A stretch of DNA of 64,000 bases from Spodoptera frugiperda (GCF_023101765.2 NC_064236.1:2418001-2482000); one strand, 5' to 3'; shown: positions 35,279-45,737, counted from the first letter of the stretch. Numbers and translations: made by a program. The notes: generated by a model from the sequence alone, not told the origin.

Positions 35279-35757
35279 TGTCGGAGATAGGAGATCTCTC
35301 ACTTTCGATATGTCGGTGAAAGGAGAATCTCACTACTCATGTCAGGAATACTTGTGGGCGTTATGACGAAGGTAGCAGTAAAATAATAAAGTCTTCGATA
35401 TGGAACTATTGTTTAATTCTGTACATTGCACTGTTACTTTACTTAAGCTACTGATGGGGCCGGCATTTCCTACCGACTACTCTGAGAAGAAATGCCGAAA
35501 CAAACTCAGAGGTCTCAGTCACTCTCAAAGTGCAAACATGGTTACAAAGTACATGAAAGATAATTAACTGTTACAATATCAAACTAACAGGTTACAGACT
35601 AGGTATACGGTTGAAACACACGACGGTTCAATATTCGACCGCACTGGTCGGCTGCTGCACGAGAAGTGATCGACACGCCGCTCAGCCGATGAATCCTTGA
35701 CTCCGTCGAGCGCCGAGGGTGGACGCCTGTGTTTCAATTCTACCCTCGATCCCGACA
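35279..35757. repeat. Left LTR (479 bp)
   Basis: TGTCGGAGATAGGAGATCTC ... CTCGATCCCGACA. By eye it is identical to the right LTR except near 35410-35435, where it has about 25 bp in place of CTAC. It contains AATAAA on the plus strand near 35385. Confidence 0.9.
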
Positions 35758-35972
35758 CGGCCATCCTGCTTGCACACGTCCTCGTGTGACACCTCATCTG
35801 TGACAGAAAATTACACGCAAAGTATCATATAGCTCGGTCATTCCTGACCGTTCCGACACATTCCACACACAATTAAAAAAAGCATCATACTGTTAGGTTC
35901 ACACATCACAGCCGTTCTTATCAACAAAAATTACAAACTACTCAGTACAACTCTAGAAACTCCCGAGTAAGA

Positions 35973-36295
35973 CATCCAGTGCGCCCCGGCTCTCTAGCCG
36001 ACCAGCAATCACATTGCTGACTTCCATCACATGGCCCCTAGCATGCCCTTACTCGAGTCCACGAGCAAGTCACCTAGTGCCCCGGCTCTCAAGCCGACCA
36101 GCAATCACATTGCTGACATCCATCACATGGATCTCCCGTGCGTCACCACCTGGTAACCACGCAACTACCAACAATGGCCCCTGGCATGCCCTTACTCGAG
36201 TCCACGAGCAATGCACCCAGTGCCCCGGCTCTCAAGCCGACCAGCAATCACATTGCTGACATCCATCACATGGATCAGATCCCTCGGATCTCCCG
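35973..36295 (+). repeat. Tandem repeat block inside the LTR element (about 97/142 bp)
   Basis: Three copies of CCCCGGCTCTC..AGCCGACCA followed by GCAATCACATTGCTGAC and TCCATCACATGG. Two copies of GCATGCCCTTACTCGAGTCC sit between them. Spacing is unequal because one unit has an extra segment of about 45 bp. Confidence 0.85.
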
Positions 36296-36323
36296 TGTGT
36301 CACCCTCCGGCAACACAAAACGA

Positions 36324-36606
36324 ACGCATACAACCGCCGACCCCCGTCAGAGCCAAACTCGTATCGCGCACCGAACGGACTCTCGAGGCGACACTCGGAG
36401 ATTCCGTTTGCGACCGGGTTGCGAATACGTGACCGCTACTGAGGTGATCGAACACAAACATACCGAACACAGACAGCCGCCGACCCCCGTCAGAGCCAAA
36501 CTCGTACCGCGCACCGAACGGACTCTCGAGGCGACACTCGGAGATTCCGTTTGTGACCGGGTTGCGAATACGCGACCGCTACTGAGGTGATCGGACACAA
36601 ACATAC
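36324..36606 (+). repeat. 143-bp tandem duplication inside the LTR element
   Basis: CCGCCGACCCCCGTCAGAGC recurs at 36334 and 36477, followed by nearly identical GCGACACTCGGAGATTCCGT and CGCTACTGAGGTGATCG. The period of 143 is not a multiple of three, so the long open frames crossing it on both strands are probably not a conserved protein. Confidence 0.85.
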
Positions 36607-37216
36607 AACAAACGAATAGAGACAGCACAAACACATAATGGCTTCTAGAGTCCCCTTACCCGAGTTTCTACCGAGCTTCATTAACTTCATCAAAACCAAT
36701 CTCGGCTGATGCGTGACCTTCTAAAACTTCTTCAAAAAATGTGACTTAACTCTTTACTATGAATCGAAACAAACCAATAATATCAAAATTATTGTTTAAC
36801 TACAACGTTCCAGTATCAAAACCAGTAAAACTGACATTTCACAAACATAGTTACTCACAAAATAATGAATCTACCAAGTAACTCAAAGCATTCAAGCTTT
36901 ACAAGTGATCACGGCTACGCACAGTTCAGTACCACACAGTTATTCTGTCTCACGTGAACCCCACATGGGAATACCGAGTCTCTCCTAGACTCCATGGTTT
37001 CCACTGAAACCCTCATTAACAAACATCTTTTTAAACTACGATCACCTTGCAAACTCAAATACAGATGTTCTACTACCCTCAACTGTTCTAAGGTATCTGC
37101 TATTTGACCTACTTTATCTATGTCATTTGACTTTATTGTCGGCATATTTTTCTAAGTACCTACGTGTACGTGAATGTGTGTACATGATGTAAGTGTGAGT
37201 ATGTACTTGTGAGTAA

Positions 37217-37405
37217 AGACCCAACAGCCATGTTCCTCACGGGTGCGGTCTCAATGCGAGTTTGTGCAGACCCATCACCACACGGTTCTCATGTGTGCGG
37301 TCTGGTGTGTACACTGACCATCGCCTCATGCTCCTCATGAGCGCGGTCCATTGTGCCAGACCCAGCGCCACATGTCACCCATGCGGTGCGGTCCACAGTG
37401 TCGAG
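37217..37405 (+). repeat. Degenerate tandem repeat, about four units of 43-52 bp
   Basis: Each unit has (A)GACC-A...CC-CATG..CTCA..(G/A)TG-GGTC and ends in TGTGC/GTGTC-like sequence: AGACCCAACAGCC, AGACCCATCACC, TGACCATCGCC and AGACCCAGCGCC begin the four units. Confidence 0.7.
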
Positions 37406-38639
37406 TGTTAAGGGCATGAGTGTGAATGATGAGTGTTGAGTACAAGTAGTAACGATGTGTATAGGAAATTCTACCTCTTACATTTCACAAAATTCTCAAG
37501 GAACCTGGTGATCAGATATCCTCCTCGTCCTTATTCGTCAGAACTGTACTGTAACTATTCAAAACTATTCAATTCAGATGCACAATCAAAATAAAATGCC
37601 GAACTACCGCTTAAACAACCAGTCGTGGGTAGACTGGTAGCTACAACTACAATATTCATAATGGTAAAAAGGTAACAAATGTCGGTAACACCTTTTAAAA
37701 TAATTTTCAATGTACCTACACTATTCAAATTAGATGCAATATCAAAATGAAATGTCGCGTCTCGTTACTCCGCGGTTTTCTTTACTAGGCAAAACTCAAC
37801 TTGATCGACTACATTTAGAATAACTACCTAACAATCTATCAGCGTACTAAAATGTACCTTCGGAAACATATCTTACGTCTAGGTACCCTCAATCAAAATC
37901 AAATTAAATGATTAGTAATCAACATCGAATGTTTTGCGGTTACCACATGATAGTCACTCGCAAGGACTCCCAAGTCAGCTACGACTGTAGTTTCATGTTA
38001 TAGACTCGAGCCTCTGTCACTGTAATGCATTCACGGTGCAGTAAAATAAATCAGAATCTTTGTTCCCTAGACTTACTACCTACAATTAAGACTAAATATA
38101 ACACACCAATCCCAAAAATTAGATCACGGTAAACCGATCATGAGTTTGCTCAGGACTTCAGAAGACGTTTCGCATCTAACTTCAATCACGAATAGCAACT
38201 TAGTAACTGTTGACCCTGCTTTGTTAAAGGCTATCTTTCTCAATGTTCTCTACGACGGTACACCGCAAGCGCATATTTAAATCTACCTCACGTCGCGGAA
38301 ATCGAATTTCCAACTAAACAAAATCAAAGATTATTTGAGATATCACGTAACCTAACAATACACAACCCGAAACAACATAATCAGATGTCATTCTAATGAC
38401 TTTTCATAATCTCGGATCTAAAACATCACGACTTAGTTTTTATTATGACTACCCGACAAAAGTAAAATAATACTTCTGATCGCAAAATCAACAATCCTAA
38501 ACTGGAAACGCTGACTCATTTTCATCCTATAAAGTATTTGATATCAGAATCATAATAAAAGGAACAAGGTCACCTGAATATTCCCGATGATGCAGTGTCC
38601 AACTGCAGACATCAATACGCTTCTCACCATACGCCGCGC

Positions 38640-38933
38640 TTACGCTGCGTCACCTGGCCCGCTGCCGCTGCCACCGCGCGCCCTGGTTCGCTGCCGCTGT
38701 CGCCGCGTCCCCAGGTCTGCTGCCGTCGCCGCGTTCCCTGGTCCGCTACAGTCGCCGCGTCTCCTGGTCCGCTGCCGTCGCCGTGTCCCTGGCCTGCTGC
38801 CGCTGCCACCGCCGCCGTTGCTCGTGTACCGGATGACGATGTACTGCGCTTGCCTTGCATCGCAGTTTTTTTTGTTGGGGTCGAATGCAAGTAGTTCTCG
38901 ATGAATCAGCTCCGATGATTTCAACATCTTCAA
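38640..38933 (-). CDS. Doubtful Gag-like open frame at the right end of the LTR element
   Basis: A 97-codon minus-strand frame starts 25 bp inside the right LTR. Its first 35 or so residues (SSELIHRELLAFDPNKKNCD, then ARQAQYIVIRYTS) are outside the minisatellite and look like ordinary protein. The rest is low-complexity Gly/Arg/Ala translated from the 26-bp repeat. Position just inside an LTR fits a gag start if the element runs on the minus strand. No zinc knuckle or capsid motif is visible, and a chance frame is possible. Confidence 0.25.
   Translation of the reverse strand: MKMLKSSELIHRELLAFDPNKKNCDARQAQYIVIRYTSNGGGGSGSRPGTRRRQRTRRRGDCSGPGNAATAADLGTRRQRQRTRARGGSGSGPGDAA
38655..38815. repeat. 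GC-rich minisatellite, 26-bp unit
   Basis: Units start at 38702, 38728, 38754 and 38780 with GCCGCG(T/G)... and contain CTGGTCCGCTGCCGTC. More degenerate units lie on either side. The 26-bp period shifts the frame every unit, so the Arg/Gly/Ala-rich open frames crossing it in both directions are by-products. Confidence 0.85.
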
Positions 38934-38958
38934 TCGTCCGGGTCCATCTCACTTCTGA

Positions 38959-39416
38959 TGTCGGAGATAGGAGATCTCTCACTTTCGATATGTCGGTGAA
39001 AGGAGAATCTCACTACTCATGTCAGGAATACTTGTGGGCGTTATGACGAAGGTAGCAGTAAAATAATAAAGTCTTCGATATGGAACTATCTACTACTTTA
39101 CTTAAGCTACTGATGGGGCCGGCATTTCCTACCGACTACTCTGAGAAGAAATGCCGAAACAAACTCAGAGGTCTCAGTCACTCTCAAAGTGCAAACATGG
39201 TTACAAAGTACATGAAAGATAATTAACTGTTACAATATCAAACTAACAGGTTACAGACTAGGTATACGGTTGAAACACACGACGGTTCAATATTCGACCG
39301 CACTGGTCGGCTGCTGCACGAGAAGTGATCGACACGCCGCTCAGCCGATGAATCCTTGACTCCGTCGAGCGCCGAGGGTGGACGCCTGTGTTTCAATTCT
39401 ACCCTCGATCCCGACA
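38959..39416. repeat. Right LTR (458 bp)
   Basis: Matches the left LTR end to end apart from the CTAC replacement near 39089-39092. Followed by the TATA target duplication. Confidence 0.9.
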
Positions 39417-39434
39417 TATACATTATATTTTATA

Positions 39435-39600
39435 CTAGCTGACTCGGCAAACTTCGTACCGCCTCAATAATTTTTCCTTACCTTTTAAACCTTCCCTGAA
39501 CCTGGGAACATAATTTAAGACCAAAATTAGCCAAATCGGTCCAGCCGTTCTCGAGTTTTGACGAGAGTAACAAACAGTGATTGATTTTATACATATATAG
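39435..39600 (+). mobile_element. Dispersed family K repeat
   Basis: ACTAGCTGACTCGGCAAACTTCG, then CCTTCCCTGAACCTGGGAAC, AGCCAAATCGGTCCAGCCGT and TCTCGAGTTTTGACGAGAGT, ending TTTTATACATATATAG. It is the best-preserved copy of the family here. Confidence 0.7.
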
Positions 39601-40749
39601 AAATTATATTATATACATAATATTTTATACACCAGTTTTTTTAATGTATGTAAGTACTTGTGCTATATATGTAAATGATATTACTACCAGCCAATATCAG
39701 GAACCGGTGTGAAAGGCTTGAGTGTTAAAGGCACATGTATACCATAATCTCGGTTTGTGGTTGTGGTCGTGATTGAACTGCAACCATCATACTAATCACA
39801 CAAATGTTACATTTCAATGAAAAGCTAATTTTACCGAATGGATTTAACGTGCATTGATTTATGTCTATTTGTGCAATCCTAATGAATCCCCCGGTTCTAA
39901 TATTACCGATACTCGTAAATATCTTTACTAATTACATTTGTGTAATTTTGGTAATGGGATTTCCTGGTAATAGTAGAATATCTTTAACTCGTTTTTGTTT
40001 AAGCAATTGGTCGTTAATGGAGCATGTGTTCTGGGTAAACATTAGAAGATTCTTTTTGAAATTGAGTGGAATATCTTATCGAATATTTTTATATTTAAGG
40101 GTGTCTTCGTAGGATTTTATTTAAATTAGACTAATAAAGTTGTGGTGGTATAAGACTTCTCACGCAGGGTTCTAAATCTGGCAAGTATCGAAATGTGAAT
40201 TTTTCTACACGACTTTGAGACACTACTTACATGCGAGACCTGAGTTAATGATTTCTATTTCACAAACCTTCTCCGAGTCAGAAGAGGTCTTCGCGCAGCA
40301 ATCAACAGTCAATATGCCCATTGGCTAGAGATGCGTTAGAGCACGCATTCAGAGCGATATGTGTATTTTGGCTGACTGTAATTCTAGTTACCACTTTATT
40401 ATCACTTGGCGTATGTGTGTGTGTGTGTATTCGTTCGCAAAATATCAGTGTTAGAAGATTAATATCAAAAAATATATTGGCATATCTATGTTGCGAAGTG
40501 TGCGGAATGCGGTGGCCCTAAAATTCCCAACAATTTGGTTGAGTTGGGTGGTGCTGGTGTACGTGATAATTATGTTAATGAACGAACGCCATCAATAATT
40601 AGGACTGTTTTATGTAATTTAATTATTTGATTTTCTTTTTCTTTTCTGTCTATTGTTGATTATTCGTGTTACATTGTCCCCACCAACTAAACAATATAAT
40701 AACGGATTGACTTATAAAACTGATCAAAAATATTAATGAACCGGAAAAG
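39601..40749. other. AT-rich sequence, short (GT)n run at about 40411-40428
   Basis: An 83-codon frame at 39861 and a 66-codon frame at 40321 are hydrophobic but show no recognisable family. I treat both as chance. Confidence 0.4.
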
Positions 40750-40751
40750 GT

Positions 40752-40835
40752 TATGTAAGATTCGTAGTAATTGGCGTTCCATTGTATTGGCCTACCTCCA
40801 TGGGAGACAGGCGTCAGGTTACGTATGTATGTAAA
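40752..40835 (-). repeat. Family G dispersed repeat fragment, inverted
   Basis: GTAAGATTCGTAGTAATTGGCG ... CCTCCATGGGAGACAGGCGT. Inverse of the CACGCCTGTCTCCC..GGTAGGC order at 42100 and 43700. Confidence 0.6.
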
Positions 40836-40859
40836 AAATGACAATATATTTTCTTGTTC

Positions 40860-41254
40860 GTCTTTGTCAAATACTTCACAAGACTGACTTCACTTTTGAT
40901 TTCATTGACCTTCAAAAGTGCCTTACATTGATCTAATTGAAATGAATGGTTTTAGTTTGACTTTGGTACAGTTATGTTTTGTTTACGTTTTAAGTTTATA
41001 CGATAAAGGACGCAGGGGACAAAAGTAGCCCCAACTTATAATGAGTCTCAGTAGCAACAGAAATATGTCTACTTATTAGTATCGTTCATAATTTACAGCC
41101 TGACAGACAGATGGACAGTATTGAACAGTAAAGTTTTACGTTGTACTCAGAGTCGTTTAATGGTTACTTAACCCAGTCTTAACCAATTAGCTATTTTCGG
41201 AACAAAATCGTTACTTCGTAATAGTAGTAATCATTAAATGTTCTTCCACTAAAT
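40860..41254. other. AT-rich sequence, no feature recognised
   Basis: Nothing supported. Confidence 0.4.
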
Positions 41255-41650
41255 ACGTGTTATGCTACGTTGCTGAGCAGGCGTTTGATTTCCACCAATC
41301 ATATTCATTAGTAGACATAGCTTAGCACTGGTAGAAACGGACTCAGTGGGTGTCTTCAAGTCTAGAGTGAATAGGCTCTTAATAAACTAGTGCGCCTCAC
41401 CATCAACGATTACATCACTACTTACCATCAGGTGGGATTGTAGTCAAGCATTAGTTTATACCGAATAAAAAAAAGTTTTTTTTAATATGGAAAGATGCGT
41501 TCTATGAATGGTTTCCCTACTATCGATTCATACTCGAGCTGTGCATATTCCTCATACAGCTACATATTTTAGTATCAGTAGAAACGGTCACATAGTTTCA
41601 CAGCTTAGCTATTACATCTTCGTAGCACAGCTATATAGCACAGCTTTTGT
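41255..41650. mobile_element. Family F MITE, split by a LINE tail
   Basis: Left part TACGTGTTATGCTACGTTGC ... GGTAGAAACGGACTCAG; right part ATATGGAAAGATGCG ... TAGAAACGGTCACATAGTTTC ... TTCGTAGCACAGCTATATAG. These align in order to the reverse complement of 15962-16223 once 41349-41474 is removed. Confidence 0.7.
41349..41474 (+). mobile_element. 5'-truncated LINE tail inserted in the family F MITE
   Basis: GGTGTCTTCAAGTCTAGAGTG ... TACTTACCATCAGGTGGGAT ... GAATAAAAAAAAG. The start matches the inverted LINE sequence at 4262-4440 (GGTGTCTTCAAGACCCGAGT), and it ends in an A-rich tail. Confidence 0.7.
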
Positions 41651-42003
41651 GAAAAGAACGCCTAAAAGACTCTGAGTACGACAGTTATTACAAACAAAAT
41701 ACAATTTTCACGAATCCTTTAAAAAATAGCAAGAAAATAAAAACGTAGCCGGTATGTTTGAGTAGAACAATACAATGATGTTGTCGCACATAATTATGTT
41801 ACAACTCCGATATGGCGAAAAACGTAATTAGCGCACATGTTGCTTTATTCCACGGAGCATAATTAAAGCCCGCGCTTAATTTGAATACATATATATGTAG
41901 GAGTTAACTTTTAACGTTCATTGTCATCATTATTTATTTTGTTCTTGCCAAAAAAGAATTGGAATATTACAAATACTTACATAATGTGTGTCATATATAC
42001 ATA
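41651..42003. other. AT-rich sequence, no feature recognised
   Basis: Nothing supported. Confidence 0.4.
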
Positions 42004-42085
42004 TGTATGTGAATTTGTATGTTCGTAAACCCATCCACGATACACGCGAAAATCTTAGTGCGGGGCAAAGTTTTAATAAAAACGC
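42004..42085 (+). mobile_element. SINE family E tail fragment
   Basis: TGTATGTTCGTAAACCCATC ... ATCTTAGTGCGGGGCAAAGTTTTAATAAAAACG matches the tail of the copy at 11941-12145. Confidence 0.65.
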
Positions 42086-42099
42086 AATAAAACTAACAA

Positions 42100-42180
42100 C
42101 AATAACCTCACGCTCGTCTATCATCCGGGTAGGCAGAAACTATGAGACGCTAATTGCTACGATTCTTACACCACTTTCGC
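42100..42180 (+). repeat. Family G dispersed repeat fragment
   Basis: AACCTCACGCTCGTCTATCATCC ... GGTAGGCAGAAACTATGAGACG ... AATTGCTACGATTCTTAC. Confidence 0.6.
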
Positions 42181-42549
42181 TTTATCAACAGTCATTAGTC
42201 TTTTCATGCATAAATAACAACCAGATTGGCGATATACTCATATTAAAGAAAGGCCAAATCAAAAGTACCCTTAACCAATGAGCTTGGATTATTACAAGTA
42301 TTGAAACAATATACGTTTCATCAGTTCCTGATAGCCCACAGCTGGATTATCAGCTTGTCCTCAATAATATGGAACTTCTGACGTAACAAGCGAAAACTGA
42401 GTATTACATTTAAATATATACTCTCAACCGAAAGCGGTATCAAAAGACGCGATGTTATGTTATATAATTATAATTTAACAGCAATCATAATAACAGTAGT
42501 GAAAACATACATTAATAGTAATCAATATTATGTTTTGACTTACATAAAT

Positions 42550-43289
42550 CGACACCAGCAATTTATACTACGCTAACTCGAAATTTGAAAAAAACTTTTT
42601 TTATGCCAAGTTGCTTAAAATGTGTGTTTACATACATCATAAAATAATTGAGAAGAAATATGCAAAAATAAGAAAGTTACAAATCTTATAAAACGCTAAG
42701 TAAAGGTACTTTTTGAAATCACTCGACTTATATTACGCCAACTATTATTAGCGGAGTGTGCGCGCGGATCACTTTGGTCAAAGTCTGTGCAACACTGCGC
42801 TAACTCATAGTTAGCGTAGTTTAGTGCGTTCGTGTGTATACTTGTTCGTTTGTAAAATGAACGACTTAGCGACTTTTACATAGTAAATACTTATGTGTTA
42901 ACGTATTAATTAGTTTATTAATGGTACGTTGACTATTCTTTTTGTAAATAAGTACATGTTCTTATAAAATATTGAAATATGCATCAGGTGATTGATCATC
43001 CACTACGACCTCCCGTACTACACTACGCTAACGTTAGTTAGACGTGTATAAGATGTAACATTTTTTTGATGAATTACGTTTATATACGGCTAACTTGCGC
43101 TAAATCAAAAAATATAAATAATTAAGGAAATATAAATATGAGATATTACAATGAATAAATTAAATATTAAGCATACCAAATTCCAAAAAAGTATCTTAAT
43201 TAATGTAAAAGTTATCACGTTTTTTCCTTTAAACGCCTCTACTGTAAAGTACGCTTTTTGAGTTAGCGCAGTATAAATTGCTGGTGTCG
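42550..43289. mobile_element. 740-bp non-autonomous DNA transposon, about 30-bp TIRs
   Basis: Left end CGACACCAGCAATTTATACT ACGCTAACTCG and inverse right end CGACACCAGCAATTTATACT GCGCTAACTCA match at 29 of 31 positions. AAAT flanks both ends (42546-42549, 43290-43293). The inner TIR motif ACT(A/G)CGCTAACT recurs inside as a hairpin (42794-42820), with further GCTAAC motifs near 43022 and 43092. No transposase frame. Superfamily not assigned. Confidence 0.85.
42794..42820. repeat. Internal hairpin of TIR motifs
   Basis: ACTGCGCTAACT, loop CAT, AGTTAGCGTAGT. The left arm is identical to the inner motif of the right TIR in inverse, and the right arm to that of the left TIR in inverse. Confidence 0.85.
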
Positions 43290-43528
43290 AAATAATGATT
43301 TAGATACAGAGTGAATACGACCGAAGTGTAATCGAAACCGCAGATATCTTAGCGTGGACAAAACTCACCTGAGCCACTAGAATCAATATGAAGGCGGTGG
43401 TGATTATAATTGTCGTATGAATTTCTTATTAGTTTCTAAATCAGCCAGTATTGCGCTATTTGGTATTGTAGACGTTTTCAGAATTCCTTTCATTTATTCA
43501 GCTCAATATTTCAAGAAAGAAATACATA

Positions 43529-43689
43529 AGGTGCTCCCACACAGCAGTTATATAACGTTATACAACATTGTGTAACATTTATAACAGCATGTAACATACT
43601 CTACAACCACTGTTATAATTTGTTTAAACACAAATGTTATTGTTACACATTGTTGTATAACGTTATATAAACGCTGTGTGGGAGCACCT
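43529..43689. mobile_element. 161-bp foldback MITE with ATACATA flanks
   Basis: AGGTGCTCCCACACAGC at the left pairs with GCTGTGTGGGAGCACCT at the right, and pairing continues through TTATATAACGTTATACAACA for about 60 bp per arm. ATACATA lies on both sides (43522-43528, 43690-43696), a candidate 7-bp target duplication; the right side merges into a TACA-type repeat, so the exact length is uncertain. Confidence 0.85.
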
Positions 43690-43699
43690 ATACATACAT

Positions 43700-43795
43700 A
43701 CATAACCTCACGCCTGTCTCTTGTGGGAGTAAGCAATGAAACGGCAATTACTACAGTCATCAGTATTTTCATGTATGCTCGTCGGTTAAGGGTAC
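43700..43795 (+). repeat. Family G dispersed repeat fragment
   Basis: ACCTCACGCCTGTCTCTTGTGGGAGTAAGCAATG ... GGCAATTACTACAGTCATC. Confidence 0.6.
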
Positions 43796-43899
43796 TGTTA
43801 ATTTAACCCTTTTTTAATATATCGCCAATATAGTCGCTATATGCTAAAGAAAGGAAGAAAAAAATATGATTTTTTTGGCACCGGCCACGATGCACCAAA

Positions 43900-43930
43900 A
43901 ATACACACACACACACACACACGCACACAA
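43900..43930. repeat. (AC)n microsatellite
   Basis: About thirteen AC units, one interrupted by G. Confidence 0.9.
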
Positions 43931-44434
43931 AACTAATAATTGTTACAGTACAACACATAAAATATAATATAAATAGCAAAAATAACAAAAATGACAACAA
44001 CATGCCGCAACGGTTGCCATCTCATTATGAGCTAAACACAGAAGGTACCAAGCAAGCAAGGCACTGGTTTTCAGTTGGCATCCTTTGCCGTGACGCATAG
44101 TATGTTTCATTAGGTAATGCCTCTGTATGTATATAGTATTTTTATGGTATTATGGTATTCTGTTCAACTAATGATACCTAATACGGTATCTAATATTTCC
44201 TTATATTTTAAGGAGTTATTGACGGCTAAGGGACGCTGTCTACGTTGCGTCATAGTATGATGTTAATGGTCAGTTTTCATTGTTTCTAAGCAAGATACAA
44301 GCATTAGTAATTTATTGGCTGCCTCTTGTTTGTGAAGGATGTATAAATGAAGCAACACTTAAATAATTGTCCCTCAAATATAATAATAACAAACTTTACA
44401 TTTTTATATAGATTAAATAGAAGATGTATACTTG
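43931..44434. other. AT-rich sequence, no feature recognised
   Basis: Nothing supported. Confidence 0.4.
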
Positions 44435-44487
44435 ACGCAAAGTGCAACTCTGCCTAACTCTTCGGGGATAAAAGGCGTGACGTTGAC
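44435..44487 (+). mobile_element. SINE B tail fragment
   Basis: GCAACTCTGCCTAACTCTTCGGGGATAAAAGGCGTGACGTTG matches the end of family B. Confidence 0.7.
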
Positions 44488-44854
44488 GTTGCTTAGTATG
44501 CTTGACACTCATACAACCGAAACATATGTTATAACGTACATAATATATTACAATAATACAAATATTATAACGTAGTATTAACATTTTTTCAAAACATTTT
44601 CTGCTTCCAGGAACTTAGATGAGAATACTCGAATATTAACTAAGCAATGTTAAAGTTTCATGCTCCTTTTTATGTATTATCTTAAAATTTCTTATCGAGA
44701 GAACTGTATAACTTAATTAGTTTTCTTATGTTGCTTTCAAGTCGGGCTAAAAAAGTATTCAGAGTAATATTGATGTTTGTTTTATCTTAACTTTAACTTT
44801 GTTACATCTTCGCACCATCTTTAAAAGTAGGTCTCCATAGCAACCGTACGTACT

Positions 44855-45036
44855 TGGGGCCTAGTAGGGCTGATGCCTGAACTGGAGCTGCGGACTACCA
44901 AGCGGGTTTACCGAGGGTCCGGCTCGAAAAGCAGAAGTAGGAACGGGATGGCTTTTAGTCAGTAAGATTCTGACACTCCCTCTCGCAGGCGAGAGCGGTC
45001 CTTGGATGATTCCCCCCCCCCCGCCCCTCTAAAAAA
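44855..45036 (+). mobile_element. LINE-tail repeat family A copy with 7-bp target duplication
   Basis: TGGGGCCTAGTAGGGCTGATGCC, GGAGCTGCGGACTACCAAGC, GGCTTTTAGTCAGTAAGATT, a C-rich run and an A tail. ACGTACT occurs before (44848-44854) and after (45037-45043). Confidence 0.8.
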
Positions 45037-45043
45037 ACGTACT

Positions 45044-45736
45044 CCATCATATTAAAACAACGGACAAAAATAAACCAATCAGAATTGATAAGTAATTAAC
45101 GAAATTGAATACACTACAATATTGTATGATATTCTGTCATTTTATGAAATTGGAAATCTAGATGACATACTGAAAGCTAGTTTACAAACGATTTTAATAT
45201 TCAATTCACATTACATTACAGCATTAATATTAAATGTTAGGGTTAAATAATGTAAGATAATATAGGATTCTATATATTATAATATTTTATAAATAAATAA
45301 TATGTTTTAAATTAAATAACTTCGTCTCATTGGAAACTCACCTTAGGTACGAGTATGACGTAACAAATTGAAATATTGTAGGCCTGTGCTACCAAAAAAA
45401 TGTGAATCGAATAAAAATTTCGTTCGTGTCGAATTTTCGTTACGATATCACACGCCGATCGCAAACTACTCGTTAGTTAGTACAATAGAGAAATATGCAA
45501 TCTGAAAATCAATTTTCTATTCGATTTTGATTGAAATCGGTTCTACTGTGAAACACTTCCCTCACCACGCATACCTATAATACATTTTATACAAACATAG
45601 CAGCCCATCCCGATTACACACGTATGCAATTTCCCAATTTTTCGCTGTGGATTCTCATTCTTTTTAGTTTAGATATACTTTTTTATTTTTCACACATAAC
45701 TAGGTGCATATGCCATACGATTTGAGAATATTATAA
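45044..45736. other. AT-rich sequence, no feature recognised
   Basis: Very AT-rich around 45170-45320. No supported feature. Confidence 0.4.
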
Positions 45737-45737
45737 G

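Larger units (their letters stand above)
35279..39416. mobile_element. 4.1-kb non-autonomous LTR retrotransposon
   Basis: Two long direct repeats (35279-35757 and 38959-39416), each bounded by TGTCGG...CCGACA and flanked outside by TATA (35275-35278 and 39417-39420), define an LTR element with a 4-bp target duplication, as in Ty3/gypsy-type integration. The 3.2-kb interior is GC-richer and encodes no recognisable gag, protease, reverse transcriptase or integrase, so it must depend on a helper. Orientation is uncertain. A minus-strand frame starting just inside the right LTR (38933 leftward, ELIHRELLAFDPNKKNCDAR) may be a Gag-like start and would favour the minus strand, but no clear primer site or polypurine tract was found next to either LTR. 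Confidence 0.85.

Noticed and set aside
36138..36590. 150-codon plus-strand open frame
   Set aside because: It lies across tandem repeats whose period is not a multiple of three, in a non-coding LTR element, and has no recognisable motif; equally long frames exist on the opposite strand.
38587..38904. Long Pro/Arg/Leu-rich frames on both strands
   Set aside because: They are translations of a 26-bp GC-rich minisatellite that shifts frame every unit.
39238..39423. Identical open frames in both LTRs (also 35579-35797)
   Set aside because: Repetition comes from the LTR duplication itself; no protein family was recognised.
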